Below, in pieces: positions 34,805 through 44,234 of a stretch of 64,000 nucleotides of DNA. The DNA lies in the NCBI RefSeq assembly GCF_006864135.1, contig NZ_SADV01000011.1, positions 54,002 through 118,001 on the forward strand, written 5' to 3'. This DNA is from Lysinibacillus sphaericus (lineage in GTDB: Bacteria > Bacillota > Bacilli > Bacillales_A > Planococcaceae). The translations under genes were made by a program, and so were the position numbers. How positions within the stretch are numbered: the first letter of the stretch is position 1; every line of letters begins with the position of its first letter. The notes under the pieces are model-generated. The model saw only the letters and a program-made list of their open reading frames with translations, did not search any database and was not told the DNA's origin.

Positions 34805-35878
34805 TTATTTCTTTAACTGACTTAACAAGAACTTTCGGTTGTCTAGTATGCGCTGATCTTTTGGCTTAAATTTACGTGCTTCTTCATTATGCTGATATGC
34901 ATTTTCATAGAGACGCAAGCGATTGTATAACAAGCTTAGCTGTAAATGTGGAAGCCATGTGGAATAAGCGTGCTTGTGTATAGCCATTGTCTGCTCTATA
35001 GGTTGCTGTAATGCTTGTGAATACCAGTAAATAGCTTCTTTATTTTTCGATTGCTCCATAAAAAAATGACCGATTCGACAGCATGTTTCTGGTCTTGGTC
35101 GATCATATAATAATGACTGTAAAATAGTTTGTGTTGCTTGTTTTGAATCATGTAGCTGTTGGTAGCAATCCGCTAAGTTTAAGCAAGCTTGAATTTGATC
35201 ATCAGCAGAGCCTTTTGTGGAATCTAGGAAAATAGTATAATGATTGATTGCTTCTAAAAATCGCTGGTGAAATTTAAGCTCATTTGCGTAATGAAAAGTT
35301 TCTCTAGCTGAAAATGGGTGCCCTTCTTTCTTTAAACGCTCATAAATAGTAATATTGCGATGGATATCACTTTTTCTTGGTAAATGTGTGATTGCTATAT
35401 CGCTATGAAAGAGCTGGCCTGTTACATCTAAATATTCATGGACGGCGCCCTGCCACTGGAAATTACGCGCACGTTTTACGAGACGAAATCTTTTTTCACT
35501 TGATTCTACATAGCCATCAGCATCCAGCGTTACATAATAATCCATGGAAACAGCATCGACATTAGGATGAAAAAGAGATTGTTTAAGTTGTAGGAACTTT
35601 TGCTGATGTTCTGTTGTGATCACGTCATCAGCATCCAGCCATAAAATAAAATCTTTCGTCGCTTGTTGAAAAGAAAAGTTACGAGCTTTGGCAAAGTCAT
35701 CGCACCAGGTAAAGTCGAAAATTCGTGAGGTATAGTTCCGGACGATATTTTTTGTACGATCAGTTGAGCCTGTATCAATAATATTGATTTCATCCACTAA
35801 ATGTTGAACGGAGTCTAGGCATCTTTCAATAGTACATTCTTCATTTTTAACAATCATACATAAACTAATCGTAAACAT
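34805..35878 (-). CDS. Family 2 glycosyltransferase with TPR tail
   Basis: A 357-residue protein. Residues 1-190 are a GT-A glycosyltransferase: SLCMIVKNEECTIERCLDSV, IIDTGSTDRT and the metal-binding LDADD. Residues 200-355 are helical repeats of TPR type (NLADCYQQLHDSKQATQTI, KEAIYWYSQALQQP, YENAYQHNEEARKFKP). The layout is shared with SunS-like S-glycosyltransferases and many Bacillus proteins of unknown acceptor. No peptide precursor gene is adjacent. ATG 35878 follows AAGGAGGGG. Confidence 0.88.
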   Translation of the reverse strand: MFTISLCMIVKNEECTIERCLDSVQHLVDEINIIDTGSTDRTKNIVRNYTSRIFDFTWCDDFAKARNFSFQQATKDFILWLDADDVITTEHQQKFLQLKQSLFHPNVDAVSMDYYVTLDADGYVESSEKRFRLVKRARNFQWQGAVHEYLDVTGQLFHSDIAITHLPRKSDIHRNITIYERLKKEGHPFSARETFHYANELKFHQRFLEAINHYTIFLDSTKGSADDQIQACLNLADCYQQLHDSKQATQTILQSLLYDRPRPETCCRIGHFFMEQSKNKEAIYWYSQALQQPIEQTMAIHKHAYSTWLPHLQLSLLYNRLRLYENAYQHNEEARKFKPKDQRILDNRKFLLSQLKK

Positions 35879-35985
35879 CGGTCCCCTCCTTTTTTTGTAA
35901 TAATATATGCAAGCTTAAAAATTTAACGAGGCTATTTACCATTTTATCTCCTAACTTTTTGTTTTTATCACCCAACTCTTCCATC

Positions 35986-36015
35986 AAAAAAAACGAACGC
36001 TGCATACGTTCGTTT
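35986..36015 (-). terminator. Terminator of the helicase operon
   Basis: AAACGAACG-CTGCATA-CGTTCGTTT with T-rich flanks on both strands lies just after the stop of the 254-residue gene. Confidence 0.75.
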
Positions 36016-36021
36016 TTTGTC

Positions 36022-36786
36022 TTATAAATACTTTTCACGCCACTTTAGTTGTTCTTTTTCTGTGAGCTGTTGTTCTAGGTGTGAATCCCATTGATTTAAG
36101 AATGCATTCCAAACTCGGACGAACAAAATATCTTGTTCTTTATCGTGAAGGACAAATTCAAGGCATGGGATATCATTGATTTGTTTAGCGTCTGTTTCAA
36201 CAATTTTTGAAATTATTTTTTGAGAGGCCCCAGCTCCAGCTTCAGCTTTTTCTTCATCCTCTTGCTGTAGCGCTTCTATTAACATTGCTTCTTCGAATTG
36301 CTCCTGCTTCTCAGCCTCTTCATCCACATAGCGATATAATTCTGGTAGGTCATCATATTCTTCTATATTGTCCTCGTCGACAGCAAGAAATGCAAGATGG
36401 CATGGGCTATAGTAAAGGTTAGCCATTTCGACATCTAGCTCCTCTTCGAAGATGCCACGTTCCAGCTGCTGCTGTCCTTTAGCAGTTAATCTATAGAAGT
36501 CTTCCGTTTGCTCAATAAGACTTACTCGGGACATTAACGATACTAAATCCTCAATAAATAACGGATCAACTAGTAATAGCTCACTTAATTCTTGTGCGTT
36601 TGCAAAATCCGCTTCCTGTATGCTCATTAACAGCATTGTCATCAAGACATCCATAGTAGAACGACGAACTGGCTCATAGGTTACTTCTACTGTTCGAATC
36701 GGGATGCACCATTCATTGGTTTTGACGATTTTAATATTTCGATTTTGCTGAATTTCACGCATTAAGCGCTGCTGTAATTTTGACAA
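36022..36786 (-). CDS. Winged-helix-like protein, partner of the SF1 helicase
   Basis: A 254-residue acidic protein. Residues 45-115 look like a helix-turn-helix/winged domain (LSELLLVDPLFIEDLVSLM, LTAKGQQQLERG); the middle is very acidic and the C-terminus has a globular, beta-rich part (LEFVLHDKEQDILFVRVWNAF). Start is TTG 36786, one base after the helicase stop, behind AAGGACAGGTG, so both are co-translated. No known family recognised. The tight linkage suggests a two-component machine with the helicase. Confidence 0.6.
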   Translation of the reverse strand: MSKLQQRLMREIQQNRNIKIVKTNEWCIPIRTVEVTYEPVRRSTMDVLMTMLLMSIQEADFANAQELSELLLVDPLFIEDLVSLMSRVSLIEQTEDFYRLTAKGQQQLERGIFEEELDVEMANLYYSPCHLAFLAVDEDNIEEYDDLPELYRYVDEEAEKQEQFEEAMLIEALQQEDEEKAEAGAGASQKIISKIVETDAKQINDIPCLEFVLHDKEQDILFVRVWNAFLNQWDSHLEQQLTEKEQLKWREKYL

Positions 36787-36787
36787 T

Positions 36788-39700
36788 CTACATCACCTGT
36801 CCTTCATGATTACGCAAGCCGTTATAGGATTTCACGGTCTCTAACAGATTGCTATACATCTCTCGTGTATCTGGATGCTTCGCACGTTTGGCAAACATCT
36901 CAGCACTTCCGACAAGTAATAATAGTTCTCGAGCACGAGATAAGGCAACGTTTAAACGACGATAATCTCTTGCAAAGCCAACGTCTCCCCCTTTAGGCGT
37001 ATTACGTACCATACTAACTAATATGACGTCCATCTCCATACCTTGGAACTTATCAACTGTCCCGGTTCTAAATTGAAGATGTGGTAGCTGTAATTCCTGT
37101 TGTAGAAGGCGATTAATTTTCTTAACTTGCTCCCCATAGAAACTAATTACCCCAACACTTTTTTGTGCATCTTGAGGCATGCGGCCAGCAGTTTTAGCTT
37201 CAATAACAGCCTTGTTCATATCTATTAAAATACGTCGAATTGTTTGTAGTTCACCCTCATTATAACGACTCGTTCCGCCCTTTACCTGCTCCTCTAGATA
37301 AGGTTTTTCAGTTGGAATATCAACCCATAGCAAATGATCATCTCGGTTCACAAATTGTCCTTCTAGGCAATGGTCTCGTGCTGCATCCGAATCTGGCAAA
37401 CCACATTGCAGACCATTTTCCTCTTTCGCGTAAAACGGTGTAATACTGTGCATAATTTTTTCATGCATTCGATACTGCAATGCCAGCATTTGCTTATGTG
37501 TTTGCGGTAAATTATTGAATAAACGTTCAAACAGTGATTCACGCAGTAAATTTTTTAACTCTTGTGCGCCGTCAAAGTTTGGATTTTCATCGAGCATTGC
37601 TTTTAATGTTTCTTCCAACGTATCGTCTCCAAGTAGTGGAGGTAGCTGATGATGATCGCCTACTAAAATAACTTTCTTACCCTTAAGCATTGGCAATAAT
37701 AGCTCTGGTGGTGTTGCCTTTGAAACTTCATCAATAATAACAACATCAAATGTCGGGTAGTTCTCCATAAACTCCTTACTTGCCGAAGCAACGCATGTTG
37801 TACCGATAACATTCGCATGACGCACATATAATTTACGAATTTCATCTAAATCATATTCAGTAGCATTTTGTAGCTTGTCACGCCATTGCTCTTGTAACTT
37901 TTTTCGAAGAGGTAGTTGCTGTTCCTTGCGCTGTAATTCCACTATTGCTGTTTGCGAGGATGCCATTGCTTCCACTACTTCCTCGGAAGTGCGCTCTGGT
38001 GTTGATTGTAGAAGCTTTGTGCATGCTGTGAGCTGCTTCTCCTTCTTCAATCCAGCTATATTAATTTCTTTTATATTTTCTTCTAATTGTGTTAGCTGTA
38101 GTTCAATCTCTTGTAAGCTAGTCTGCGCTGTTTGAAGTGCCGCTTTCTTTGGTAGGAGCTGTGTATTAGCATGCTCCACTGCCTCAAGTTGTTGACGTGC
38201 TGTTTGAAGAGAAGATTTCGATTGTGACACGAGCATTTTTAAATGTTCTACAGACTCTTCTGGCTCAGCATCAAATTGGAATGCCTCAGCTAACTGCTGA
38301 AGTCGTTCTGTATGCTGTAAAAATGGCTGCAATTGTCGTTGCAAGCTTTGAACGTCAAAGCTAGTAATCGCGCATTCTTGATGTAATAGGCCTCCAATAC
38401 CTTTACGCAAGGACTCAAACTCCCGATCTTTATGATCTTGTTGTTGCTTAAGAGCTACACCCTTTTGCCAGACAAAATCACGACGCATATATAATCCGAG
38501 CAAAAAATGCTCAATTTGCTCGGTAGGTGGTGTTTGATCATCTTGAAAGGCTGTATTGAGCTGTGCAAAAACACCTGTTAAATTTTGCAACGAAAACGAT
38601 TGAACTTGCTGCACTCTACTTTTAGCAAGGGCACGTTCTTTTTCTTCTTCGGATACTAACGATTCAAGCTTTGCGATTGCTTTTTGTAAACGTGAATTGA
38701 TGGTTGCCCATGCCTCTAAATCTTTGGCATCCTCTAAATGCTGCAAGCGATTAATTTGCTGTGACAGCACATAGGATGGACGAATGTGATAGTGCTGTAA
38801 AAATCGTTCAATTCGCTCATAGGACGTTAAATTACTGATATATTGTTCGGCTTCCTTCATTAATCGAAGACGATTATTTTCTTCTTCATATTTCGATTGG
38901 ATATCTTTGAACTGCAGTGCTAAATGCTGCTTTTGCTCTTGCAGCTCCTTATATTGAGCAGCTGCTTCCAATTGCTCAATTTTTTGAGTAGTTTCTTCTA
39001 TAGTAAGCTTCAGCTGCTCTATAGATGGGCTTTCAGTAAGGGTTTGCTCAAGAGACTTTACAGCAGGCTCGATTTGCGCCAACTGTTTTTCGTAATGCTC
39101 TTTATGTGCCTCATTCTCCTGTTGTTCAGCTTTTGCAGCCTTTAATTCTTTCTTTAACGCTTGTATTTCCTGCTGTAAAATTGGCTCGTCAATTGTGGCC
39201 TGCTCTTTTGCAGCTATTTCCTTTGTTAACTCCTCAAGCCACGCCTCAAGCTTTGCTAGCTCTTCTTCAGCCTTGATAATACTTGATTTTAGTTCTTGCT
39301 CACGTTCTGTAAAAGCTGTTATTTCCTCTTCAATCGCTACGAGAGTTTGCTCACGCCAATGCAGCGCAACATTTTCCTCAATAAACTTTTTACCCTCTTC
39401 TTCTATGCTTTCCGTTCTACCGTAACGTAAAATTCGAATTTCTTGATTGGAAAGAAGTCGTCCTAAAGCATTATCAACGGCGAGATTTGATTGGGAAGCT
39501 ACGAGTGTTTTTAAGCCCGCCTTAACATTTTGCTGACAAATTTCAGAAATAACAGTTGTCTTACCTGTGCCAGGAGGTCCTTGAATCACATACAAATCTT
39601 CAACAGACAATGCTCCTAAAACAGCCCGCCTTTGATATTCGTTTAAATTATTGTGAAAAACAATATCCTCTTGAAGCTTGGAAGCTCGGACAGTTGGGCG

Positions 39701-40570
39701 TTTTTCAAATAGTATTGTCTCTAAATTAGGGTTAACTGCCTCGCCTTTTTCTAGCTTTGTAAAACCATTGCGTAATCTTCTAATTTGACTCAATGTCGCA
39801 AAATTACTAAAGCTCGCTTGCTTTGAACGAAGGTTAATTTGATCTTTACGTGCTAAATCCTGCACAAAAGGCTTTAAGTCAATTTCTATTGTCTGCTTCC
39901 CTGCATTAGCCTTCAATACTTGTCCAATTTCACCGCGTACCCCTTGAATGCTCACACTTAACCCTTCAAGCTTCTTCCATTCCTTCGATTTTATATAAGG
40001 GCAGACAATTGTCAGCCTAGTAAAATCTTCGTTAAAATAGCTTTGCTTAAACTCTGTATGAATATCATCAATGGTCGCATCGCGTTCTTGAATTTTTAAA
40101 TAGCCTTCCCAGCTTGAGATACGCTTTTTCACATATTCTGTGCGTTCCTCGGCTATTGGTAGCTCTCTTATTTTTTTATGAAGATCAAGCGGAATCCCTG
40201 CTCCATTATTCGGTCTTGTGACAAGTTGTAATGCTGCCGGTAAACGACGGTTTGTATTAATTGGGCCTCGCATATGTACAAAACGAATATTTGTAGCTAA
40301 TAATCCTTCAACCTTTAGCACACAATCCATAATGGCTGTTTTCTCCGCAAGAACGTCGGTTAACTTTTCATTTTGCTCCGCATTAAAATAAATCGATAAA
40401 AATGTTTCACCAACCGTTTTTGCTTTGCGCTTTTCGATATAGACGGTGATTGTTTTTTGTAAGGCAAAAAAGGCATGCTCGTTTGCTGAGCATTCCTCTA
40501 CCGCTTCCTTCGCCTTATTAGTCAATATTAGACTACAGCGTTGTTTTTCTAGTATAGCGATGTCCTGCAT
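36788..40570 (-). CDS. Very large SF1 DNA/RNA helicase (Dna2/Upf1-like) with coiled-coil insertion
   Basis: A 1260-residue protein. Walker A is IQGPPGTGKTTVISEIC; motif II reads DVVIIDEVSKATPPELL; later motifs include VGDHHQLPPLL, GVISFYGEQVKKI, TVDKFQGMEMDVILVSMVRN and RLNVALSRAREL, the order of an SF1B (AAA_11/AAA_12) helicase. Between the Walker A and B halves lie about 500 residues of Q/E-rich coiled coil, far longer than in Dna2. The N-terminal 270 residues are unassigned. Start is ATG 40570 with GGAGGG upstream; a GTG eight codons earlier covers that site. It is followed directly by its partner gene. Defence, RNA or repair roles are all possible. Confidence 0.85.
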   Translation of the reverse strand: MQDIAILEKQRCSLILTNKAKEAVEECSANEHAFFALQKTITVYIEKRKAKTVGETFLSIYFNAEQNEKLTDVLAEKTAIMDCVLKVEGLLATNIRFVHMRGPINTNRRLPAALQLVTRPNNGAGIPLDLHKKIRELPIAEERTEYVKKRISSWEGYLKIQERDATIDDIHTEFKQSYFNEDFTRLTIVCPYIKSKEWKKLEGLSVSIQGVRGEIGQVLKANAGKQTIEIDLKPFVQDLARKDQINLRSKQASFSNFATLSQIRRLRNGFTKLEKGEAVNPNLETILFEKRPTVRASKLQEDIVFHNNLNEYQRRAVLGALSVEDLYVIQGPPGTGKTTVISEICQQNVKAGLKTLVASQSNLAVDNALGRLLSNQEIRILRYGRTESIEEEGKKFIEENVALHWREQTLVAIEEEITAFTEREQELKSSIIKAEEELAKLEAWLEELTKEIAAKEQATIDEPILQQEIQALKKELKAAKAEQQENEAHKEHYEKQLAQIEPAVKSLEQTLTESPSIEQLKLTIEETTQKIEQLEAAAQYKELQEQKQHLALQFKDIQSKYEEENNRLRLMKEAEQYISNLTSYERIERFLQHYHIRPSYVLSQQINRLQHLEDAKDLEAWATINSRLQKAIAKLESLVSEEEKERALAKSRVQQVQSFSLQNLTGVFAQLNTAFQDDQTPPTEQIEHFLLGLYMRRDFVWQKGVALKQQQDHKDREFESLRKGIGGLLHQECAITSFDVQSLQRQLQPFLQHTERLQQLAEAFQFDAEPEESVEHLKMLVSQSKSSLQTARQQLEAVEHANTQLLPKKAALQTAQTSLQEIELQLTQLEENIKEINIAGLKKEKQLTACTKLLQSTPERTSEEVVEAMASSQTAIVELQRKEQQLPLRKKLQEQWRDKLQNATEYDLDEIRKLYVRHANVIGTTCVASASKEFMENYPTFDVVIIDEVSKATPPELLLPMLKGKKVILVGDHHQLPPLLGDDTLEETLKAMLDENPNFDGAQELKNLLRESLFERLFNNLPQTHKQMLALQYRMHEKIMHSITPFYAKEENGLQCGLPDSDAARDHCLEGQFVNRDDHLLWVDIPTEKPYLEEQVKGGTSRYNEGELQTIRRILIDMNKAVIEAKTAGRMPQDAQKSVGVISFYGEQVKKINRLLQQELQLPHLQFRTGTVDKFQGMEMDVILVSMVRNTPKGGDVGFARDYRRLNVALSRARELLLLVGSAEMFAKRAKHPDTREMYSNLLETVKSYNGLRNHEGQVM

Positions 40571-40636
40571 GAGCAGCCCTCCCTTCCGTTTCACTAAAAT
40601 ACTATTTTATCACATCGTAAAAGGATACTTGAAAAG

Positions 40637-40679
40637 AAAAATCCCCTGCACAGTGATTTCTTTCCACTGCACAAGGGAT
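40637..40679 (-). terminator. Terminator of the flavin reductase gene
   Basis: On the minus strand ATCCCTTGTGCAGTG pairs with CACTGTGCAGGGGAT (one bulge) and is followed by a T-rich tract. Confidence 0.75.
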
Positions 40680-40689
40680 GAATTTTAAT

Positions 40690-41244
40690 TTAATGTTGAT
40701 CAATCGGTTCTTTCGGCAATGTTTTGCTCATTTCACAATACTGTACAAAAACACGAGCCAATTCACGTAAACGATTATGAACATCTTCGTCGACTATATT
40801 ATTATTTGCATCAAAGTGAGATGTGTGTGTGTATACATAGTTCGGAGTTACAAGTGCACGGAAGTAGTCTAAAATTGGTTTCAACTGATTTTCTACTACT
40901 AAATGGTGCTGATACGTACCACCATTTGCCACAATCGATACAGGCTTATAGCGCATTGTTTTCGGATGCAAGAAGTCAAATGCATTTTTTAAAACGCCTG
41001 GAATCGATGCTTGGAAAATTGGTGTAGCGATAATATACGCATCCGCTTCTTCGAACTTTTGAATCATTTCTTTCATGTCATCATTTAGCGGTGAACCGTC
41101 TACAATTTGATGCTTATATTGACTAAAATGCATAATTTCTAACTTGAAACCTGCATCTAATTCTTTAATATATTGCTCCACTTGTTCTAAAATAGCACCA
41201 GTTTTACGACCAAACATTGTGCCATCAACGAGTAAAATTTTCAT
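40690..41244 (-). CDS. NAD(P)H-dependent FMN reductase
   Basis: A 184-residue flavodoxin-like reductase of the SsuE/YwqN-type. KILLVDGTMFGRKTGA is the FMN phosphate loop, ATPIFQASIPGVLKNAFDFL and ANGGTYQHH contact the isoalloxazine. Such enzymes supply reduced FMN or reduce quinones and azo compounds. ATG 41244 is 10 nt after GGAGG; the longer form from 41289 starts upstream of that site. It lies alone. Precise partner unknown. Confidence 0.8.
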   Translation of the reverse strand: MKILLVDGTMFGRKTGAILEQVEQYIKELDAGFKLEIMHFSQYKHQIVDGSPLNDDMKEMIQKFEEADAYIIATPIFQASIPGVLKNAFDFLHPKTMRYKPVSIVANGGTYQHHLVVENQLKPILDYFRALVTPNYVYTHTSHFDANNNIVDEDVHNRLRELARVFVQYCEMSKTLPKEPIDQH

Positions 41245-41387
41245 TTTCACTTTGCCTCCACATTCATTTCTACAATAATATTGTAACAAATGAGAAGAGG
41301 CACGGAAAGAAATGTAGTAGTTAAATCCGTAAATTCAGTCTTTAGGCGGAACGGAGTCTACACAAGAAATATGCTTGGCTAATAACG

Positions 41388-41512
41388 TGGGGGTGATTTC
41401 CGTTCCGGCTGAGCGCTTTTTTGCTGACGCTTCGCTTTCGCGCAGATAAAACACTCGCTGATCCCCAAAGAGTCGCCCAGTCTGTCCAATCGACTTGTCT
41501 GCATTGATTAAA
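41388..41512 (+). repeat. Dispersed repeat (family B)
   Basis: Copy of the element also at 21611-21705 and 54885-54975: GTGATTTCCGTTCCGGCTGA, GCTTCGCTTTCGCGCAGATA, CTGATCCCCAAAGAGTCGCC and CCAATCGACTTG. Here the middle is replaced by the GCTGACGCTTCGCTTTCG block shared with 16418. Confidence 0.6.
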
Positions 41513-41528
41513 TTTCGATAATGGACCT

Positions 41529-42374
41529 TTAGTTATCCTCACGACGTTGGAATTTTACTTCTTTATCTACAACGGTTTCCTCTATCTTATATTTATCTCG
41601 ATTAATAACGACTTCACGATTTACTTTATCTTCTTCATCGTTAGAACCTAATAAATTGTGCTTATTCCAATTAAATAATTGCTCTCTTGAAACATCATCA
41701 TCCTGCGTTTCAGGGAAATCTAGCTTAGCCAATTCCTGTGATGGATAAATTGTAACTGACTGTTTATCACCATACAGCGCAATAACGATCATCGCCTTCG
41801 CAACCTGGGAAGCTTCTATAGCTCTTGAACGCTTTAATGGCCCAACTAATAATGGCTTTACTAATTTTAAAGCTTTCTCTCCCGCCTTTTCACCAAAGCG
41901 AAATTCCTCTCTATCGCCAACCAATAGAGATGGGCGAATAATTGAAAGTCTCTGTAAGCCTAGCTCCATAAGATCATGTTCAAGCTTTCCTTTCACTCGA
42001 TTATAGTAAAATGGAGAACTTTCATTTGCACCCATCGCCGTAATAACTAACATATGTGGGATTCCTCGATTTTTTGCTAATGAAGCAATCGTTAACGGAT
42101 ATTCAAAATCAACTTTCTCAAATTCCTCACGTGATCCTGCCTTTTTTATTGTTGTTCCTAAACAACAATAAAGCTCATGTGCAAATTCGATATCTTTTTC
42201 CTCTAAAGCATCAAAATTACGAATTTTTACTTCTAGCTTTGGATGCGTAAATGCTAGCGCTCTTCGTGCAATAACCGTAACTGAAATGTATTCATCATTT
42301 TCACATAATTGTTCTACAAGAGAGGTACCTGTTAATCCAGTAGCCCCTACAACAATCGCTGCGCGCATTCCCAT
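41529..42374 (-). CDS. Atypical SDR (HTATIP2/YwnB-like NAD(P)-binding) with YsnF-like tail
   Basis: A 281-residue protein. Residues 1-215 form a Rossmann fold of the atypical SDR type: VVGATGLTGTSLVEQL binds NAD(P), and YCCLGTTIKKAGSREEFEKVD and YNRVKGKLEHDL match the HTATIP2/oxidoreductase group; the S-Y-K triad is incomplete. The C-terminal 60 residues are a charged tail with NREVVINRDKYKIEETVVDK, which resembles the DUF2382/YsnF stress-protein repeat. I do not know other SDRs with this tail. ATG 42374 follows AAGGGGGT. Confidence 0.75.
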   Translation of the reverse strand: MGMRAAIVVGATGLTGTSLVEQLCENDEYISVTVIARRALAFTHPKLEVKIRNFDALEEKDIEFAHELYCCLGTTIKKAGSREEFEKVDFEYPLTIASLAKNRGIPHMLVITAMGANESSPFYYNRVKGKLEHDLMELGLQRLSIIRPSLLVGDREEFRFGEKAGEKALKLVKPLLVGPLKRSRAIEASQVAKAMIVIALYGDKQSVTIYPSQELAKLDFPETQDDDVSREQLFNWNKHNLLGSNDEEDKVNREVVINRDKYKIEETVVDKEVKFQRREDN

Positions 42375-42636
42375 TGGTTGTACCCCCTTCTATGCTCATT
42401 TGCCCCAAAAGTTACTCTGCCGGAACAAAAGTTTTGCTGAAAAACTGCAACAATCCTATGTATCTTCTTGCAAACTCTACTTTATTTATCGGTCAAAGAA
42501 AGAGCTCTTACGCATTTAATTTTAGGTTTTTAGCAATTATGCCTCGGTAAAATTGATTTAATAATCCTAATTTTTTACACATACTTGCCCATCATTCACC
42601 ATAGTTTAAATAGACGGATGAAAGGATGGGATACAT

Positions 42637-43683
42637 TTGCAAAACGAAATTCAAACAACGGAACTAAAAAAGACGATTGTTTTCATTATTGAAAGCTGTA
42701 TCGATAAAGGGCTGTATCCTTTTGAACGGGTTGCAACGCTGGCAAAGCTACTTACAAATCAAGAAGTTCTCATATTTGTAAAGACCCCTTCAAACGATGG
42801 AATTCAAATTTTAATGAATGAAAATCTCTCGCCAATCTTATTTGAACATTTCGATGAGCTACCAAAGCAAATGAAAGGTATTCAGCCTGATTTAATTGTA
42901 AGAGATGGTCGTAACTCCGAAAGCTGGCAAATCCAAAATTTACGACCGTTCTGCAAAACTATCATTCATTTTGATGATTTTGGTGAGGGTGGCCAAGCCT
43001 GTGACTGTGTATTGCTAGCACTCTATCAAGAAGTTAAAGATTATTTACCATCCCATTATATTGGGGGGAGTTTCAACTTCGCATTACCACAAGCTTTTCA
43101 GAAGTTTGATGATAGACCAGACAGTAAAATACCTGAAAATCCACCTCATATTGTTGTTGCTTTTGAGGATGGGGACGAGCATAACTTAACCTACCGTACT
43201 CTTCGACACTTAACGCAGCTACAAATTCCACTACAAATTACAGTGATGATTGATGAAAGCTATCGCCACGCAACCGATGATCTGCAAATGATGGTGCTTA
43301 GTCGTCGTAATACCGCCATTCTTCGTGATAAAAACGCACTCCTAAAACTATTACCAAAAGCAGATGTAATTATTTGCAATGCTAACTATACACCTTATAA
43401 AATCGCCTCTTATGGTGTACCTTGTATTACTCTTGCACAAACTGAGGCTGAGCTATTACATGCCTTCCCTCGCGAACAGAACGGCTTTATTCACCTTGGA
43501 CTTGGTCGCAAAATGAAGCAATCACAAATCCAAAACGCTGTCATGGAGTTTTTATTACATGAGGCCCGAAGCGAACGAGCTGTAAAAAAACAACGACAGC
43601 TCAATCTAGCAAGTAATAATGAAGCACTACAGTCACTACTTTTAGATTTCGCTTACGATCGACACAATATCGCTTCTACTTAG
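42637..43683 (+). CDS. PseG/SpsG-like GT-B-fold protein
   Basis: A 348-residue protein of GT-B-like layout. IHFDDFGEGG near residue 110 and VVAFEDGDEHNLTYRTLRHL near 177 resemble PseG/SpsG, enzymes of CMP-sugar or spore-coat polysaccharide synthesis that hydrolyse UDP-linked trideoxy sugars; IASYGVPCITLAQT fits the C-terminal nucleotide site. The start is TTG 42637 about 9 nt after AAAGGATG. No other pse/sps gene lies nearby, so its pathway is not shown by context. The call is to a fold/family, not to a reaction. Confidence 0.6.
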   Translation: MQNEIQTTELKKTIVFIIESCIDKGLYPFERVATLAKLLTNQEVLIFVKTPSNDGIQILMNENLSPILFEHFDELPKQMKGIQPDLIVRDGRNSESWQIQNLRPFCKTIIHFDDFGEGGQACDCVLLALYQEVKDYLPSHYIGGSFNFALPQAFQKFDDRPDSKIPENPPHIVVAFEDGDEHNLTYRTLRHLTQLQIPLQITVMIDESYRHATDDLQMMVLSRRNTAILRDKNALLKLLPKADVIICNANYTPYKIASYGVPCITLAQTEAELLHAFPREQNGFIHLGLGRKMKQSQIQNAVMEFLLHEARSERAVKKQRQLNLASNNEALQSLLLDFAYDRHNIAST

Positions 43684-43825
43684 TGATTCTTTGAAGGTGG
43701 ATATGATACAATGTAGAAGAATTTCATCTTTAATTATAAAAGTGAATTCAAGCAACATTAGTACCCGATTGATAGTAACTAATAAGCGGTGGGGGATTAA
43801 AAAACCTCCATCGCTTTTACTTCTT

Positions 43826-43965
43826 TCAGCAGGTGTCCAAACACCCGCTGAAAGAAGTTAAATCCTCCGGCGGATGTCACGGAATCGAAAAGGAGTTCTT
43901 TGTGCAAACACAAAGCCCATTCCGGACACAATTATGCCGAGGCATAATTGATACGCATTCGTTAT
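43826..43965 (+). repeat. Dispersed structured repeat (family A)
   Basis: ACTTCTTTCAGC, GGTGT / ACACC, GCTGAAAGAAGT make a long hairpin (about 43826-43860), followed by AATCCTCCGGCGGATGTCAC, a middle hairpin and ACAATTATGCC-GA-GGCATAATTGA (about 43927-43952). It fills most of the 311-bp gap between the PseG-like and SE1832-type genes. Confidence 0.7.
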
Positions 43966-43994
43966 ACAACTAAACACATAAAGGAGCAGTCATC

Positions 43995-44180
43995 ATGCCA
44001 TCAAAAAGTGATATTGAATATCAAATTAGAGAATTAAAAATGGATTATATGAATTTACAAGGCGACATCGAAAAGCTTGAATCTACAGGCCATAATGATC
44101 AAGTAGCAAAAGCAGAGCAACGTCTTGCAAATATGGAAGCAACGCTAGCGCAATTAAATAAACAATTAGCAGAACTATAA
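43995..44180 (+). CDS. SE1832-family small coiled-coil protein
   Basis: Sixty-one residues, almost wholly helical with heptad spacing (IRELKMDYMNLQGDIEKLES, then VAKAEQRLANMEATLAQL). The family, named after a Staphylococcus protein, is widespread in Bacillales and has no known function. ATG 43995 follows AAAGGAGCAG. It lies 54 nt upstream of the ABC-F gene and may be co-transcribed. Confidence 0.8.
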   Translation: MPSKSDIEYQIRELKMDYMNLQGDIEKLESTGHNDQVAKAEQRLANMEATLAQLNKQLAEL

Positions 44181-44234
44181 AAATGATATCGGCGGTCATA
44201 AAAAAACTTAGGCCGCTCTCTCGGAGGAACGTAT

